From Streptococcus mitis SK579 (lineage in GTDB: Bacteria > Bacillota > Bacilli > Lactobacillales > Streptococcaceae): DNA of 63,649 bases. The position numbers and the translations under genes are program-made. Under the pieces are notes generated by a model that worked only from the letters and a program-made list of their open reading frames with translations, searched no databases and was not told the origin of the DNA. Below are positions 55,722-63,649 of the stretch, piece by piece (position 1 is the stretch's first letter; the number at the start of each line of letters is the position of its first letter). The DNA is taken from positions 1 through 63,649 of the forward strand of contig NZ_AJJL01000033.1 in assembly GCF_000257905.1 (NCBI RefSeq). The letters are read 5' to 3'.

Positions 55722-57428
55722 ATGCTGATTCAGAAAATAAAAACCTACAAGTGGCAGGCCTTGGCTTCGCTCCTGATGACAGGCTTGATGGTTGCTAGTT
55801 CACTTTTGCAACCGCGTTATTTGCAGGAAGTGTTAGACGCCCTCCTTGCTGGGAAATATGAAGCTATTTATAGTATCGGGGCTTGGTTGATTGGTGTAGC
55901 CCTGGTCGGTCTGGTTGCTGGTGGGCTCAATGTTGTCCTCGCAGCCTATATTGCCCAAGGAGTTTCATCTGACCTTCGGGAGGATGCCTTCCGTAAAATC
56001 CAAACATTTTCTTATGCTAATATTGAACAATTTAATGCGGGAAATCTAGTCGTTCGCATGACAAATGATATCAACCAGATTCAGAACGTGGTCATGATGA
56101 CCTTCCAAATTCTTTTCAGACTTCCCCTCTTGTTCATCGGTTCGTTTATCTTGGCGGTTCAAACCTTACCTTCTCTGTGGTGGGTGATTGTTCTCATGGT
56201 AGTCCTGATTTTTGGTTTGACTGCTGTCATGATGGGGATGATGGGACCTCGTTTTGCTAAGTTTCAAACCCTACTTGAGCGCATCAATGCCATTGCCAAG
56301 GAAAATCTGCGCGGCGTTCGCGTGGTCAAGTCCTTTGTCCAAGAAAAAGAGCAATTTACTAAGTTTACGGAGGTTTCAGACGAGCTTCTTGGTCAAAACC
56401 TTTACATTGGTTATGCCTTTTCAGTAGTGGAACCCTTTATGATGTTGGTCGGTTATGGGGCGGTATTCCTCTCTATTTGGCTGGTTGCAGGAATGGTTCA
56501 GTCGGATCCGTCAGTTGTTGGCTCCATTGCTTCCTTTGTCAATTACCTAAGCCAGATTATCTTTACCATTGTTATGGTTGGATTTTTGGGAAATTCTGTC
56601 AGTCGTGCCATGATTTCTATGCGTCGTATTCGAGAAATTCTGGATGCAGAGCCAGCCATGATCTTCAAGGATGTCCCAGATGAAGAGTTGGTCGGAAGTC
56701 TTAGCTTTGAAAATGTGACCTTTACCTATCCAATGGATAAGGAACCGATGTTGAAAGATGTGAGCTTTACTGTCGAACCTGGACAAATGGTTGGTGTAGT
56801 TGGAGCGACTGGTGCAGGAAAATCAACCTTGGCTCAATTGATTCCACGTCTCTTTGATCCACAGGACGGGGCCATTAAAATCGGTGGCAAGGATATTCGA
56901 GAAGTGAGTGAAGGAACCCTGCGTAAAACAGTGTCTATCGTTCTCCAACGTGCCATTCTCTTCAGTGGAACGATTGCAGATAACTTGAGACAGGGCAAAG
57001 GAGATGCCACTCTATTTGAAATGGAGCGCGCAGCCAATATTGCTCAAGCCAGTGAATTCATTCATCGTATGGAGAAAAACTTTGAAAGTCCAGTTGAGGA
57101 ACGGGGAACCAATTTCTCAGGTGGGCAAAAACAAAGGATGTCGATTGCGCGTGGGATTGTCAGCAATCCGCGTATTCTGATTTTTGACGATTCGACCTCA
57201 GCCTTGGATGCCAAGTCAGAGCGCCTGGTGCAAGAAGCCTTGAATAAGGAATTGAAGGGGACGACAACCATTATCATCGCGCAAAAGATTAGCTCGGTTG
57301 TCCATGCAGATAAGATATTGGTGCTGGATCAAGGACGACTGATTGGTCAAGGGACGCATGCAGACTTGGTTGCCAACAATGCTGTTTACCGTGAAATCTA
57401 TGAAACACAGAAAGGAAAGGAGGAGTAA
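55722..57428 (+). CDS. patA: ABC multidrug exporter subunit PatA
   Basis: 568 aa: six-helix ABC exporter membrane domain (about 15-300) and ATPase domain (about 330-560). Walker A Gly-Ala-Thr-Gly-Ala-Gly-Lys-Ser-Thr and signature Ser-Gly-Gly-Gln-Lys-Gln-Arg are canonical. After Walker B, however, Asp-Asp replaces Asp-Glu (Ile-Phe-Asp-Asp-Ser-Thr-Ser), and the H-loop has Gln instead of His (Ile-Ala-Gln-Lys), so this half holds the degenerate site residues. Heterodimeric with the next gene. In pneumococcus PatAB exports fluoroquinolones and other drugs. AAGGAGAAAG precedes the ATG. Confidence 0.92.
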   Translation: MLIQKIKTYKWQALASLLMTGLMVASSLLQPRYLQEVLDALLAGKYEAIYSIGAWLIGVALVGLVAGGLNVVLAAYIAQGVSSDLREDAFRKIQTFSYANIEQFNAGNLVVRMTNDINQIQNVVMMTFQILFRLPLLFIGSFILAVQTLPSLWWVIVLMVVLIFGLTAVMMGMMGPRFAKFQTLLERINAIAKENLRGVRVVKSFVQEKEQFTKFTEVSDELLGQNLYIGYAFSVVEPFMMLVGYGAVFLSIWLVAGMVQSDPSVVGSIASFVNYLSQIIFTIVMVGFLGNSVSRAMISMRRIREILDAEPAMIFKDVPDEELVGSLSFENVTFTYPMDKEPMLKDVSFTVEPGQMVGVVGATGAGKSTLAQLIPRLFDPQDGAIKIGGKDIREVSEGTLRKTVSIVLQRAILFSGTIADNLRQGKGDATLFEMERAANIAQASEFIHRMEKNFESPVEERGTNFSGGQKQRMSIARGIVSNPRILIFDDSTSALDAKSERLVQEALNKELKGTTTIIIAQKISSVVHADKILVLDQGRLIGQGTHADLVANNAVYREIYETQKGKEE

Positions 57429-57429
57429 A

Positions 57430-59196
57430 ATGAAGACAGTTCAATTTTTTTGGAATTATTTTAAAGTCTATAAGCTATCATTTGTAGTTGTTATCCTGAT
57501 GATTGTTCTGGCAACTCTTGCCCAAGCCCTCTTTCCGGTCTTTTCTGGACAAGCAGTGACGCAGTTAGCTAATTTAGTTCAAGCTTATCAAGATGGCAAT
57601 CCAGAACTTGTTTGGCAAAGTCTATCAGGAATCATGGTCAATCTTGGTCTGCTGGTTTTGGTTCTATTTATCTCCAGTGTCATATACATGTGTCTTATGA
57701 CGCGCGTGATTGCAGAATCGACCAACGAGATGCGCAAAGGCCTCTTTGGGAAGCTTGCACGATTGACGGTTTCATTCTTTGACCGCCGACAAGATGGAGA
57801 TATCCTGTCTCGTTTTACCAGTGATTTGGATAATATCCTCCAAGCCTTTAACGAGAGCTTGATTCAGGTCATGAGCAATATTGTTTTATACATTGGTCTG
57901 ATTCTTGTCATGTTTTCGAGAAATGTAACTCTGGCCCTCATCACCATTGCCAGCACACCAGTAGCTTTCCTCATGCTGATTTTCATCGTGAAAATGGCGC
58001 GCAAATACAGCAATCTCCAGCAAAAAGAGGTAGGGAAACTCAACGCCTATATGGATGAGAGTATCTCAGGCCAAAAAGCCGTGATTGTGCAAGGAATTCA
58101 AGAGGATATGATGGCAGGATTTCTTGAGCAAAATGAGCGCGTACGTAAGGCAACCTTTAAAGGAAGAATGTTCTCAGGAATTCTTTTCCCTGTCATGAAT
58201 GGGATGAGTTTGGTTAACACAGCCATCGTCATCTTTGCTGGTTCGGCCGTTCTATTAAACGATAAGACTATTGCAACAAGTACAGCCCTAGGTTTGATTG
58301 TTATGTTTGCTCAATTTTCACAGCAGTACTACCAGCCTATTATCCAAGTTGCAGCTAGTTGGGGAAGTCTTCAGTTGGCCTTTACAGGTGCTGAACGGAT
58401 TCAGGAAATGTTTGACGCAGAGGAAGAAGTCCGACCTGAAAAGGCGCCGGCCTTCACTCAGTTGCAAGAAGGTGTTGAAATCAGTCACATTGATTTTTCA
58501 TACTTGCCTGATAAACCTATTTTGAAAGATGTCAGTATTTCTGCGCCTAAAGGCCAGATGACTGCAGTTGTTGGGCCAACGGGTTCAGGAAAAACCACTA
58601 TTATGAACCTCATCAATCGCTTTTATGATGTTGATGCTGGTGGCATTTATTTTGATGGGAAAGATATTCGTGACTATGATTTAGATAGTCTCAGAAGTAA
58701 GGTGGGGATTGTCTTGCAAGATTCCGTTCTTTTTAGCGGAACCATTCGAGACAATATCCGTTTTGGGGTGCCAGATGCCAGTCAGGAAATGGTTGAGGCA
58801 GCAGCTAAGGCAACCCACATTCACGACTATATCGAAAGCTTACCTGACAAATACGATACCCTCATCGATGATGATCAGAGTATCTTCTCAACAGGGCAGA
58901 AACAATTGATTTCCATCGCTCGAACTCTGATGACAGATCCAGAAGTTCTCATTCTCGATGAAGCAACTTCGAATGTAGATACAGTGACAGAAAGCAAGAT
59001 TCAGCATGCCATGGAGGCAGTTGTAGCAGGCAGAACCAGTTTCGTTATTGCCCACCGTTTGAAAACCATTCTCAATGCAGATCAGATTATTGTTCTTAAA
59101 GATGGCGAAGTCATTGAACGTGGTAACCACCATGAACTTTTGAAACTAGGTGGCTTCTACTCAGAACTCTATCACAATCAATTTGTTTTTGAATAA
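57430..59196 (+). CDS. patB: ABC multidrug exporter subunit PatB
   Basis: 588 aa from the ATG at 57430, preceded by AAGGAGG at the end of patA; the longer overlapping frame is rejected. Six membrane helices then ATPase: Walker A Gly-Pro-Thr-Gly-Ser-Gly-Lys-Thr-Thr, canonical Asp-Glu after Walker B (Leu-Asp-Glu-Ala-Thr-Ser) and H-loop His (Ile-Ala-His-Arg), but a changed signature (Ser-Thr-Gly-Gln). This complements PatA so that the heterodimer has one full and one degenerate ATP site, as in LmrCD-type exporters. The gene follows patA by 1 nt. Confidence 0.92.
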   Translation: MKTVQFFWNYFKVYKLSFVVVILMIVLATLAQALFPVFSGQAVTQLANLVQAYQDGNPELVWQSLSGIMVNLGLLVLVLFISSVIYMCLMTRVIAESTNEMRKGLFGKLARLTVSFFDRRQDGDILSRFTSDLDNILQAFNESLIQVMSNIVLYIGLILVMFSRNVTLALITIASTPVAFLMLIFIVKMARKYSNLQQKEVGKLNAYMDESISGQKAVIVQGIQEDMMAGFLEQNERVRKATFKGRMFSGILFPVMNGMSLVNTAIVIFAGSAVLLNDKTIATSTALGLIVMFAQFSQQYYQPIIQVAASWGSLQLAFTGAERIQEMFDAEEEVRPEKAPAFTQLQEGVEISHIDFSYLPDKPILKDVSISAPKGQMTAVVGPTGSGKTTIMNLINRFYDVDAGGIYFDGKDIRDYDLDSLRSKVGIVLQDSVLFSGTIRDNIRFGVPDASQEMVEAAAKATHIHDYIESLPDKYDTLIDDDQSIFSTGQKQLISIARTLMTDPEVLILDEATSNVDTVTESKIQHAMEAVVAGRTSFVIAHRLKTILNADQIIVLKDGEVIERGNHHELLKLGGFYSELYHNQFVFE

Positions 59197-59197
59197 G

Positions 59198-59229
59198 AAA
59201 AAAGTTGTCCTATGTGGGCAGCTTTTTCT
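59198..59229 (+). terminator. Terminator of patAB
   Basis: AAAAAGTTGTCC (59198-59210 region) pairs with GGGCAGCTTTTT (59216-59227) using G-T wobbles. Confidence 0.7.
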
Positions 59230-59334
59230 TGTCCATAAAAAATATTTATCACGGCCTTTAAAAAAACATATTAGACGAAAGTCATTTTGAGTGATATGAT
59301 AGGACTATCGTTAACATTCGAAAGGAGAGACATC

Positions 59335-60024
59335 ATGGCTAGAACGGTTGTAGGAGTTGCTGCAAATCTATGTCCTGTAGACGCAGAAGGCAAAAACATT
59401 CATTCGTCTGTATCTTGTAGATTCGCAGAGAGCATTCGTCAAGTCGGTGGTCTCCCTTTAGTCATTCCTGTTGGTGATGAGTCAGTTGTGCGCGATTATG
59501 TGGAAATGATTGACAAATTGATTTTGACAGGAGGCCAAAATGTCCATCCTCAGTTTTATGGAGAGAAAAAGACCATCGAGAGCGATGATTACAATCTAGT
59601 GCGTGATGAATTTGAATTGGCCCTCTTGAAAGAAGCGCTCTGTCAGAATAAACCAATTATGGCAATCTGTCGCGGTGTTCAACTTGTCAATGTTGCCTTT
59701 GGTGGAACCCTCAATCAAGAAATCGAAGGTCACTGGCAAGGTCTCCCTTTCGGAACATCTCACTCTATTGAGACAGTAGAAGGAAGCGTGGTGGCCAAGC
59801 TGTTTGGAAAAGAAAGTCAGGTCAATTCCGTCCATCGTCAAAGCATTAAAGATTTGGCACCTAATTTCCGTGTAACCGCTATTGATCCAAGAGACCAGAC
59901 CATTGAAGCGATTGAGTCTATCGACGAACACCGCATTATCGGTTTGCAGTGGCATCCAGAGTTTCTGGTTAATGAAGAAGATGGCAATTTAGAACTATTT
60001 GAGTATTTATTGAATGAACTGTAA
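59335..60024 (+). CDS. Class I glutamine amidotransferase / gamma-glutamyl hydrolase-like (peptidase C26)
   Basis: 229 aa from the ATG at 59335 with GAAAGGAGAG upstream; the 59287 extension passes the SD. Nucleophile Cys in Met-Ala-Ile-Cys-Arg-Gly (about 106-111) and Trp-His-Pro-Glu near residue 207 are the class I triad region. C26 relatives such as PuuD hydrolyse gamma-glutamyl-GABA; the substrate here is unproven. Stand-alone gene between patAB and pgi. Confidence 0.88.
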   Translation: MARTVVGVAANLCPVDAEGKNIHSSVSCRFAESIRQVGGLPLVIPVGDESVVRDYVEMIDKLILTGGQNVHPQFYGEKKTIESDDYNLVRDEFELALLKEALCQNKPIMAICRGVQLVNVAFGGTLNQEIEGHWQGLPFGTSHSIETVEGSVVAKLFGKESQVNSVHRQSIKDLAPNFRVTAIDPRDQTIEAIESIDEHRIIGLQWHPEFLVNEEDGNLELFEYLLNEL

Positions 60025-60056
60025 CGACTGGGGTATCTGGTCGTTCTTTCTTTTAT
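60023..60056 (+). terminator. Terminator of the amidotransferase gene
   Basis: AACGAC (60023-60028) pairs with GTCGTT (60040-60045), then CTTTCTTTT. Confidence 0.6.
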
Positions 60057-60087
60057 TTTCTCAAAATTTTTGGAATGTGGGATTTTT

Positions 60088-60101
60088 ACGCAAACGTTTG
60101 A
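60088..60101. promoter_or_regulatory. MalR-like operator upstream of pgi
   Basis: ACGCAAACGTTTG is identical over 13 nt to half and centre of the malM operator, with CAAACGTTTG as a perfect 10-bp palindrome. It lies 37 nt upstream of the pgi -35. It fits the MalR operators better than a CcpA cre (first two cre bases missing). Confidence 0.5.
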
Positions 60102-60137
60102 ATTCTGATAAAAATTGGAGAAATTCGACAAAAAAAC

Positions 60138-60166
60138 TTGAAAAAAACGAAGGTAAGCGTTATGAT
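60138..60166 (+). promoter_or_regulatory. Promoter of pgi
   Basis: TTGAAA (60138-60143), 17 nt, TATGAT (60161-60166), 29 nt before the start codon. Confidence 0.75.
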
Positions 60167-60194
60167 AGAAAAGAAGAAATATTGGAGGAATAAC

Positions 60195-61544
60195 ATGTCA
60201 CATATTAAATTTGATTATTCAAAAGTTTTAGACAAATTTGTTGCACCACATGAAGTGGAATACATGCAATCACAAGTAACAGCAGCAGATGAATTGATCC
60301 GTAAAGGAACTGGTGCTGGCAGCGACTTCTTGGGATGGTTGGATCTTCCTGAAAACTACGACCGCGAAGAATTTGACCGCATCTTGAAAGCTGCTGAGCA
60401 AATCAAATCAGACAGCGATGTTTTGGTTGTTATCGGTATCGGAGGCTCTTACCTTGGCGCTAAAGCAGCTATCGATTTCTTGAACCACCACTTTGCGAAC
60501 TTGCAAACAAAAGAAGAACGCAAAGCTCCACAAATCCTTTACGCAGGAAACTCAATCTCATCTACTTATCTTGCTGACTTGGTAGAGTACGTAGCTGATA
60601 AAGACTTCTCAGTAAATGTAATTTCTAAATCAGGTACAACAACTGAACCAGCTATCGCTTTCCGTGTCTTCAAAGAACTCTTGGTTAAGAAATACGGTCA
60701 AGAAGAAGCAAACAAACGTATCTATGCAACAACTGACCGCCAAAAAGGTGCTGTTAAGGTTGAAGCAGATGCTAACGGTTGGGAAACATTTGTTGTTCCA
60801 GATGATATCGGTGGACGCTTCTCAGTATTGACAGCCGTTGGTTTGCTTCCAATCGCAGCATCAGGAGCTGACATCAAAGCCCTTATGGAAGGTGCGAATG
60901 CAGCTCGCAAAGACTATACTTCAGATAAAATCTCTGAAAACGAAGCTTACCAATACGCAGCAGTTCGTAACATCCTTTACCGTAAAGGTTATGCAACTGA
61001 GATCTTGGTAAACTATGAGCCATCACTTCAATACTTCTCAGAGTGGTGGAAACAATTGGCTGGTGAATCAGAAGGAAAAGACCAAAAAGGTATCTACCCA
61101 ACTTCAGCCAATTTCTCAACTGACTTGCACTCACTTGGTCAATTTATCCAAGAAGGAACTCGTATCATGTTTGAAACAGTTGTCCGTGTTGACAAACCTC
61201 GTAAAAATGTGATTATCCCTAGCTTGGAAGAAGACCTTGATGGACTTGGTTACCTTCAAGGAAAAGACGTTGACTTTGTAAACAAAAAAGCGACTGATGG
61301 TGTTCTTCTTGCCCACACAGATGGTGATGTACCAAACATGTACGTGACTCTTCCAGAGCAAGATGCTTTCACCCTTGGTTACACTATCTACTTCTTCGAA
61401 TTGGCTATCGCCCTTTCTGGTTACTTGAATGCCATCAACCCATTTGACCAACCAGGTGTTGAAGCTTACAAACGTAACATGTTTGCCCTTCTTGGAAAAC
61501 CAGGATTTGAAGAATTGAGCAAAGAACTTAACGCACGTCTATAA
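60195..61544 (+). CDS. pgi: Glucose-6-phosphate isomerase
   Basis: 449 aa from the ATG at 60195, 5 nt after TTGGAGGAA; the 60138 frame overlaps the promoter. [11 protein letters not shown] (about 79-89), Ser-Lys-Ser-Gly-Thr-Thr (about 144-149) and Gly-Gly-Arg-Phe-Ser (about 200) are family signatures. Interconverts glucose-6-P and fructose-6-P in glycolysis. Strongly biased codons show high expression. Confidence 0.97.
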   Translation: MSHIKFDYSKVLDKFVAPHEVEYMQSQVTAADELIRKGTGAGSDFLGWLDLPENYDREEFDRILKAAEQIKSDSDVLVVIGIGGSYLGAKAAIDFLNHHFANLQTKEERKAPQILYAGNSISSTYLADLVEYVADKDFSVNVISKSGTTTEPAIAFRVFKELLVKKYGQEEANKRIYATTDRQKGAVKVEADANGWETFVVPDDIGGRFSVLTAVGLLPIAASGADIKALMEGANAARKDYTSDKISENEAYQYAAVRNILYRKGYATEILVNYEPSLQYFSEWWKQLAGESEGKDQKGIYPTSANFSTDLHSLGQFIQEGTRIMFETVVRVDKPRKNVIIPSLEEDLDGLGYLQGKDVDFVNKKATDGVLLAHTDGDVPNMYVTLPEQDAFTLGYTIYFFELAIALSGYLNAINPFDQPGVEAYKRNMFALLGKPGFEELSKELNARL

Positions 61545-61549
61545 TAGAA

Positions 61550-61577
61550 GAAAAGAGTGGTTTGTCCACTCTTTTTA
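61550..61577 (+). terminator. Terminator of pgi
   Basis: AAAAGAGTGG (61551-61560) pairs with CCACTCTTTT (61566-61575), loop TTTGT. Confidence 0.85.
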
Positions 61578-61596
61578 CTCTCTTTATCCATAGAAA

Positions 61597-61625
61597 TTGG
61601 ACTCAGCCAAGACTTGTGATATAAT
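61597..61625 (+). promoter_or_regulatory. Promoter of gltX
   Basis: TTGGAC (61597-61602), 17 nt, extended -10 TGATATAAT (61617-61625). Confidence 0.75.
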
Positions 61626-61671
61626 ATAGAAAGCAAAAAGGCAGATGCCTAGAGACTTTATAGGAGAAACT

Positions 61672-63132
61672 ATGTCAAAAGATATCCGCGTACGTTACGC
61701 ACCAAGTCCAACAGGACTACTACACATCGGGAATGCCCGTACAGCATTGTTTAACTACTTGTATGCACGCCATCATGGTGGAACATTTATCATTCGTATC
61801 GAAGATACTGACCGTAAACGTCATGTCGAGGATGGTGAACGTTCACAACTTGAAAATCTTCGCTGGTTAGGTATGGATTGGGATGAAAGCCCAGAAACAC
61901 ATGAAAATTACCGCCAGTCTGAGCGTTTGGACTTGTATCAAAAATACATTGACCAACTGTTAGCTGAAGGAAAAGCCTACAAATCTTATGTTACAGAAGA
62001 AGAGTTGGCAGCTGAACGCGAACGCCAAGAAGCAGCTGGTGAAACGCCTCGCTACATCAATGAATACCTTGGTATGAGTGAAGAAGAAAAAGCAGCTTAC
62101 ATCGCAGAACGTGAAGCAGCAGGAATTATCCCCACTGTTCGTTTGGCTGTCAATGAGTCAGGTATCTATAAATGGCATGATATGGTCAAAGGCGATATCG
62201 AATTTGAAGGTGGCAATATCGGTGGTGACTGGGTTATTCAAAAGAAAGACGGTTACCCAACTTACAACTTTGCCGTTGTCATCGATGACCACGATATGCA
62301 AATCTCTCATGTTATCCGTGGAGATGACCACATTGCTAATACACCAAAACAGCTTATGGTTTATGAAGCCCTTGGTTGGAAAGCTCCAGAGTTCGGTCAC
62401 ATGACCTTAATCATCAACTCTGAAACCGGGAAAAAATTGTCTAAACGTGATACTAATACTCTTCAGTTTATTGAAGACTACCGTAAAAAAGGGTATTTGC
62501 CAGAAGCAGTCTTTAACTTTATTGCTCTTCTTGGCTGGAACCCAGGTGGCGAAGATGAGATTTTCTCTCGTGAAGAACTCATTAAACTTTTCGATGAAAG
62601 CCGCCTCAGCAAGTCACCAGCAGCCTTTGATCAGAAGAAACTCGACTGGATGAGCAATGATTATATCAAGAATGCAGACCTAGAAACTATCTTTGAGATG
62701 GCAAAACCATTCTTAGAAGAAGCGGGCCGTTTAACTGACAAGGCTGAAAAATTGGTTGAGCTCTATAAACCACAAATGAAATCAGTAGATGAAATTATTC
62801 CATTGACAGATCTCTTCTTCTCAGATTTCCCAGAATTGACAGAAGCAGAGCGCGAAGTCATGGCGGGGGAAACAGTCCCAACAGTTCTTGAAGCCTTCAA
62901 AGCAAAACTTGAAGCGATGACAGATGATGAATTTGTGACAGAGAATATCTTCCCACAAATTAAAGCAGTCCAAAAAGAAACAGGTATTAAAGGGAAAAAT
63001 CTTTTCATGCCTATTCGTATCGCAGTTTCAGGTGAAATGCATGGGCCAGAATTGCCAGATACAATTTTCTTGCTTGGACGTAAAAAATCAATTCAGCATA
63101 TCGAAAACATGCTAAAAGAAATCTCTAAATAA
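61672..63132 (+). CDS. gltX: Glutamyl-tRNA synthetase
   Basis: 486 aa from the ATG at 61672 (AGGAGAAAC upstream). Class I: HIGH-type [10 protein letters not shown] (about 16-25) and Lys-Lys-Leu-Ser-Lys-Arg (about 254-259). Firmicute enzymes of this type charge both tRNA-Glu and, by misacylation, tRNA-Gln for the GatCAB amidotransferase. Followed after 13 nt by the deaminase-like gene. Confidence 0.97.
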   Translation: MSKDIRVRYAPSPTGLLHIGNARTALFNYLYARHHGGTFIIRIEDTDRKRHVEDGERSQLENLRWLGMDWDESPETHENYRQSERLDLYQKYIDQLLAEGKAYKSYVTEEELAAERERQEAAGETPRYINEYLGMSEEEKAAYIAEREAAGIIPTVRLAVNESGIYKWHDMVKGDIEFEGGNIGGDWVIQKKDGYPTYNFAVVIDDHDMQISHVIRGDDHIANTPKQLMVYEALGWKAPEFGHMTLIINSETGKKLSKRDTNTLQFIEDYRKKGYLPEAVFNFIALLGWNPGGEDEIFSREELIKLFDESRLSKSPAAFDQKKLDWMSNDYIKNADLETIFEMAKPFLEEAGRLTDKAEKLVELYKPQMKSVDEIIPLTDLFFSDFPELTEAEREVMAGETVPTVLEAFKAKLEAMTDDEFVTENIFPQIKAVQKETGIKGKNLFMPIRIAVSGEMHGPELPDTIFLLGRKKSIQHIENMLKEISK

Positions 63133-63145
63133 GAAGGATGCAACA

Positions 63146-63577
63146 ATGGACATCTGGGAAAAGATGTACGAAGAAGCACAGAAACTATACAATCCACATG
63201 AAGTTTCAGACTTTGTTTATGCCAACCATGTTGTAGCCGCAGTAGAAGCAGAAAATGGGCAAATATTTACAGGTTTCTGTATGGAGGGAACCTGTGGTGT
63301 GTTCCATCTATGCGCAGAGCGGGCAGCACTCTTCAATATGTACCAATTCTCAGGACAAACTAAGGTTAAGAAAGTATTAGCTTTTCGAGACAAACCACCT
63401 TATGGTGGAAGTTCAGCCATGCCCTGTGGAGCTTGCAGAGAATTCCTCTTAGAGTTGAACGCTGAAAATAAAGATGCAGAATTCATGATGGACTATAATA
63501 TAAGAAAAACAGTTAAAGTCACAGAACTAATCCCCTATTGGTGGGGAGAAGAACGTGCTTCTAAGTTTAATAATTAA
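63146..63577 (+). CDS. Cytidine-deaminase-fold protein
   Basis: 143 aa. Zinc/catalytic signature Cys-Ala-Glu-Arg-Ala-Ala (about 56-61) and Pro-Cys-Gly-Ala-Cys-Arg-Glu-Phe (about 92-99), the C-A-E plus PCxxC pattern of the CDA/blasticidin-deaminase group. Its exact nucleoside substrate is unproven. AAGGATG precedes the ATG; it probably shares the gltX transcript and is closed by a terminator. Confidence 0.87.
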   Translation: MDIWEKMYEEAQKLYNPHEVSDFVYANHVVAAVEAENGQIFTGFCMEGTCGVFHLCAERAALFNMYQFSGQTKVKKVLAFRDKPPYGGSSAMPCGACREFLLELNAENKDAEFMMDYNIRKTVKVTELIPYWWGEERASKFNN

Positions 63578-63580
63578 TAG

Positions 63581-63609
63581 AAGAGTCAGTATAATTCTGG
63601 CTCTTTTTA
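63581..63609 (+). terminator. Terminator of gltX and the deaminase-like gene
   Basis: AGAGTCAG (63582-63589) pairs with CTGGCTCT (63597-63604), one G-T, then TTTT. After it the window ends without another feature. Confidence 0.8.
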
Positions 63610-63649
63610 CTATAATTTGAAAAACTGTACTTGAAAAGAATTTAAAAAG

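Overview
The window reads as a chromosomal segment of a mitis-group Streptococcus (S. mitis / S. oralis / S. pneumoniae relatives). Evidence: low GC, dense co-oriented operons, a BOX-type repeat, the malXCD-malAR / malMP cluster, PBP1b, patAB, dapH-dapL and galU-gpsA in an order I recall from pneumococcal genomes, and extended -10 (TGnTATAAT) promoters. No rRNA, tRNA, CRISPR, IS transposase, prophage or plasmid replication gene was seen. Comparisons with named species are from memory; no database search was run.

Region 1 (1-2.7 kb): a compact Fst-type type I toxin-antitoxin locus (30-aa toxin, antisense RNA, two direct repeats, shared bidirectional terminator), then an xpaC-like / telA pair. 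Region 2 (2.7-12.3 kb): a type I restriction-modification defence island in the order hsdR, fic (antisense), abiH, hsdS, hsdM. hsdR has a structured leader that could hide its ribosome binding site. The fic-abiH gap carries four 52-nt tandem repeats. Region 3 (12.3-14.3 kb): an AlbA_2/HATPase regulator-like gene broken by a one-base frameshift, with an AT-rich leader carrying repeated CACGCGAA boxes.

Region 4 (14.2-27.7 kb): core metabolism and translation: rpmG-rpmF, ilvD with a perfect CodY box, a DUF59 Fe-S protein, an Rgg regulator and MFS transporter, hisS, a small-protein / HTH / DUF3169 / ABC transporter / CPBP protease cluster behind a palindromic operator, aspS and a YitT protein, ending in a BOX element. 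Region 5 (27.7-37.6 kb): the maltodextrin system: malR-malA and malX-malC-malD on the minus strand, malM-malP on the plus strand, with MalR operators and probable CcpA sites at both promoters. Binding protein and permease import maltodextrins; MalM and MalP convert them to glucose and glucose-1-phosphate, which pgi (60 kb) can draw into glycolysis; pgi carries a MalR-like operator too.

Region 6 (37.6-50.6 kb): two small membrane proteins (one starting at TTG), rlmA(II), tyrS, pbp1b, an EamA transporter, a structured candidate small RNA, dapH-dapL (acetylase route to DAP/lysine), 5-formyl-THF cyclo-ligase, rhomboid, a P-loop kinase, galU-gpsA and a small membrane protein. Region 7 (50.6-63.6 kb): argS and divergent argR, mutS, the heterodimeric multidrug exporter patA-patB behind a transcription attenuator, a class I glutamine amidotransferase, pgi, gltX and a cytidine-deaminase-fold protein.
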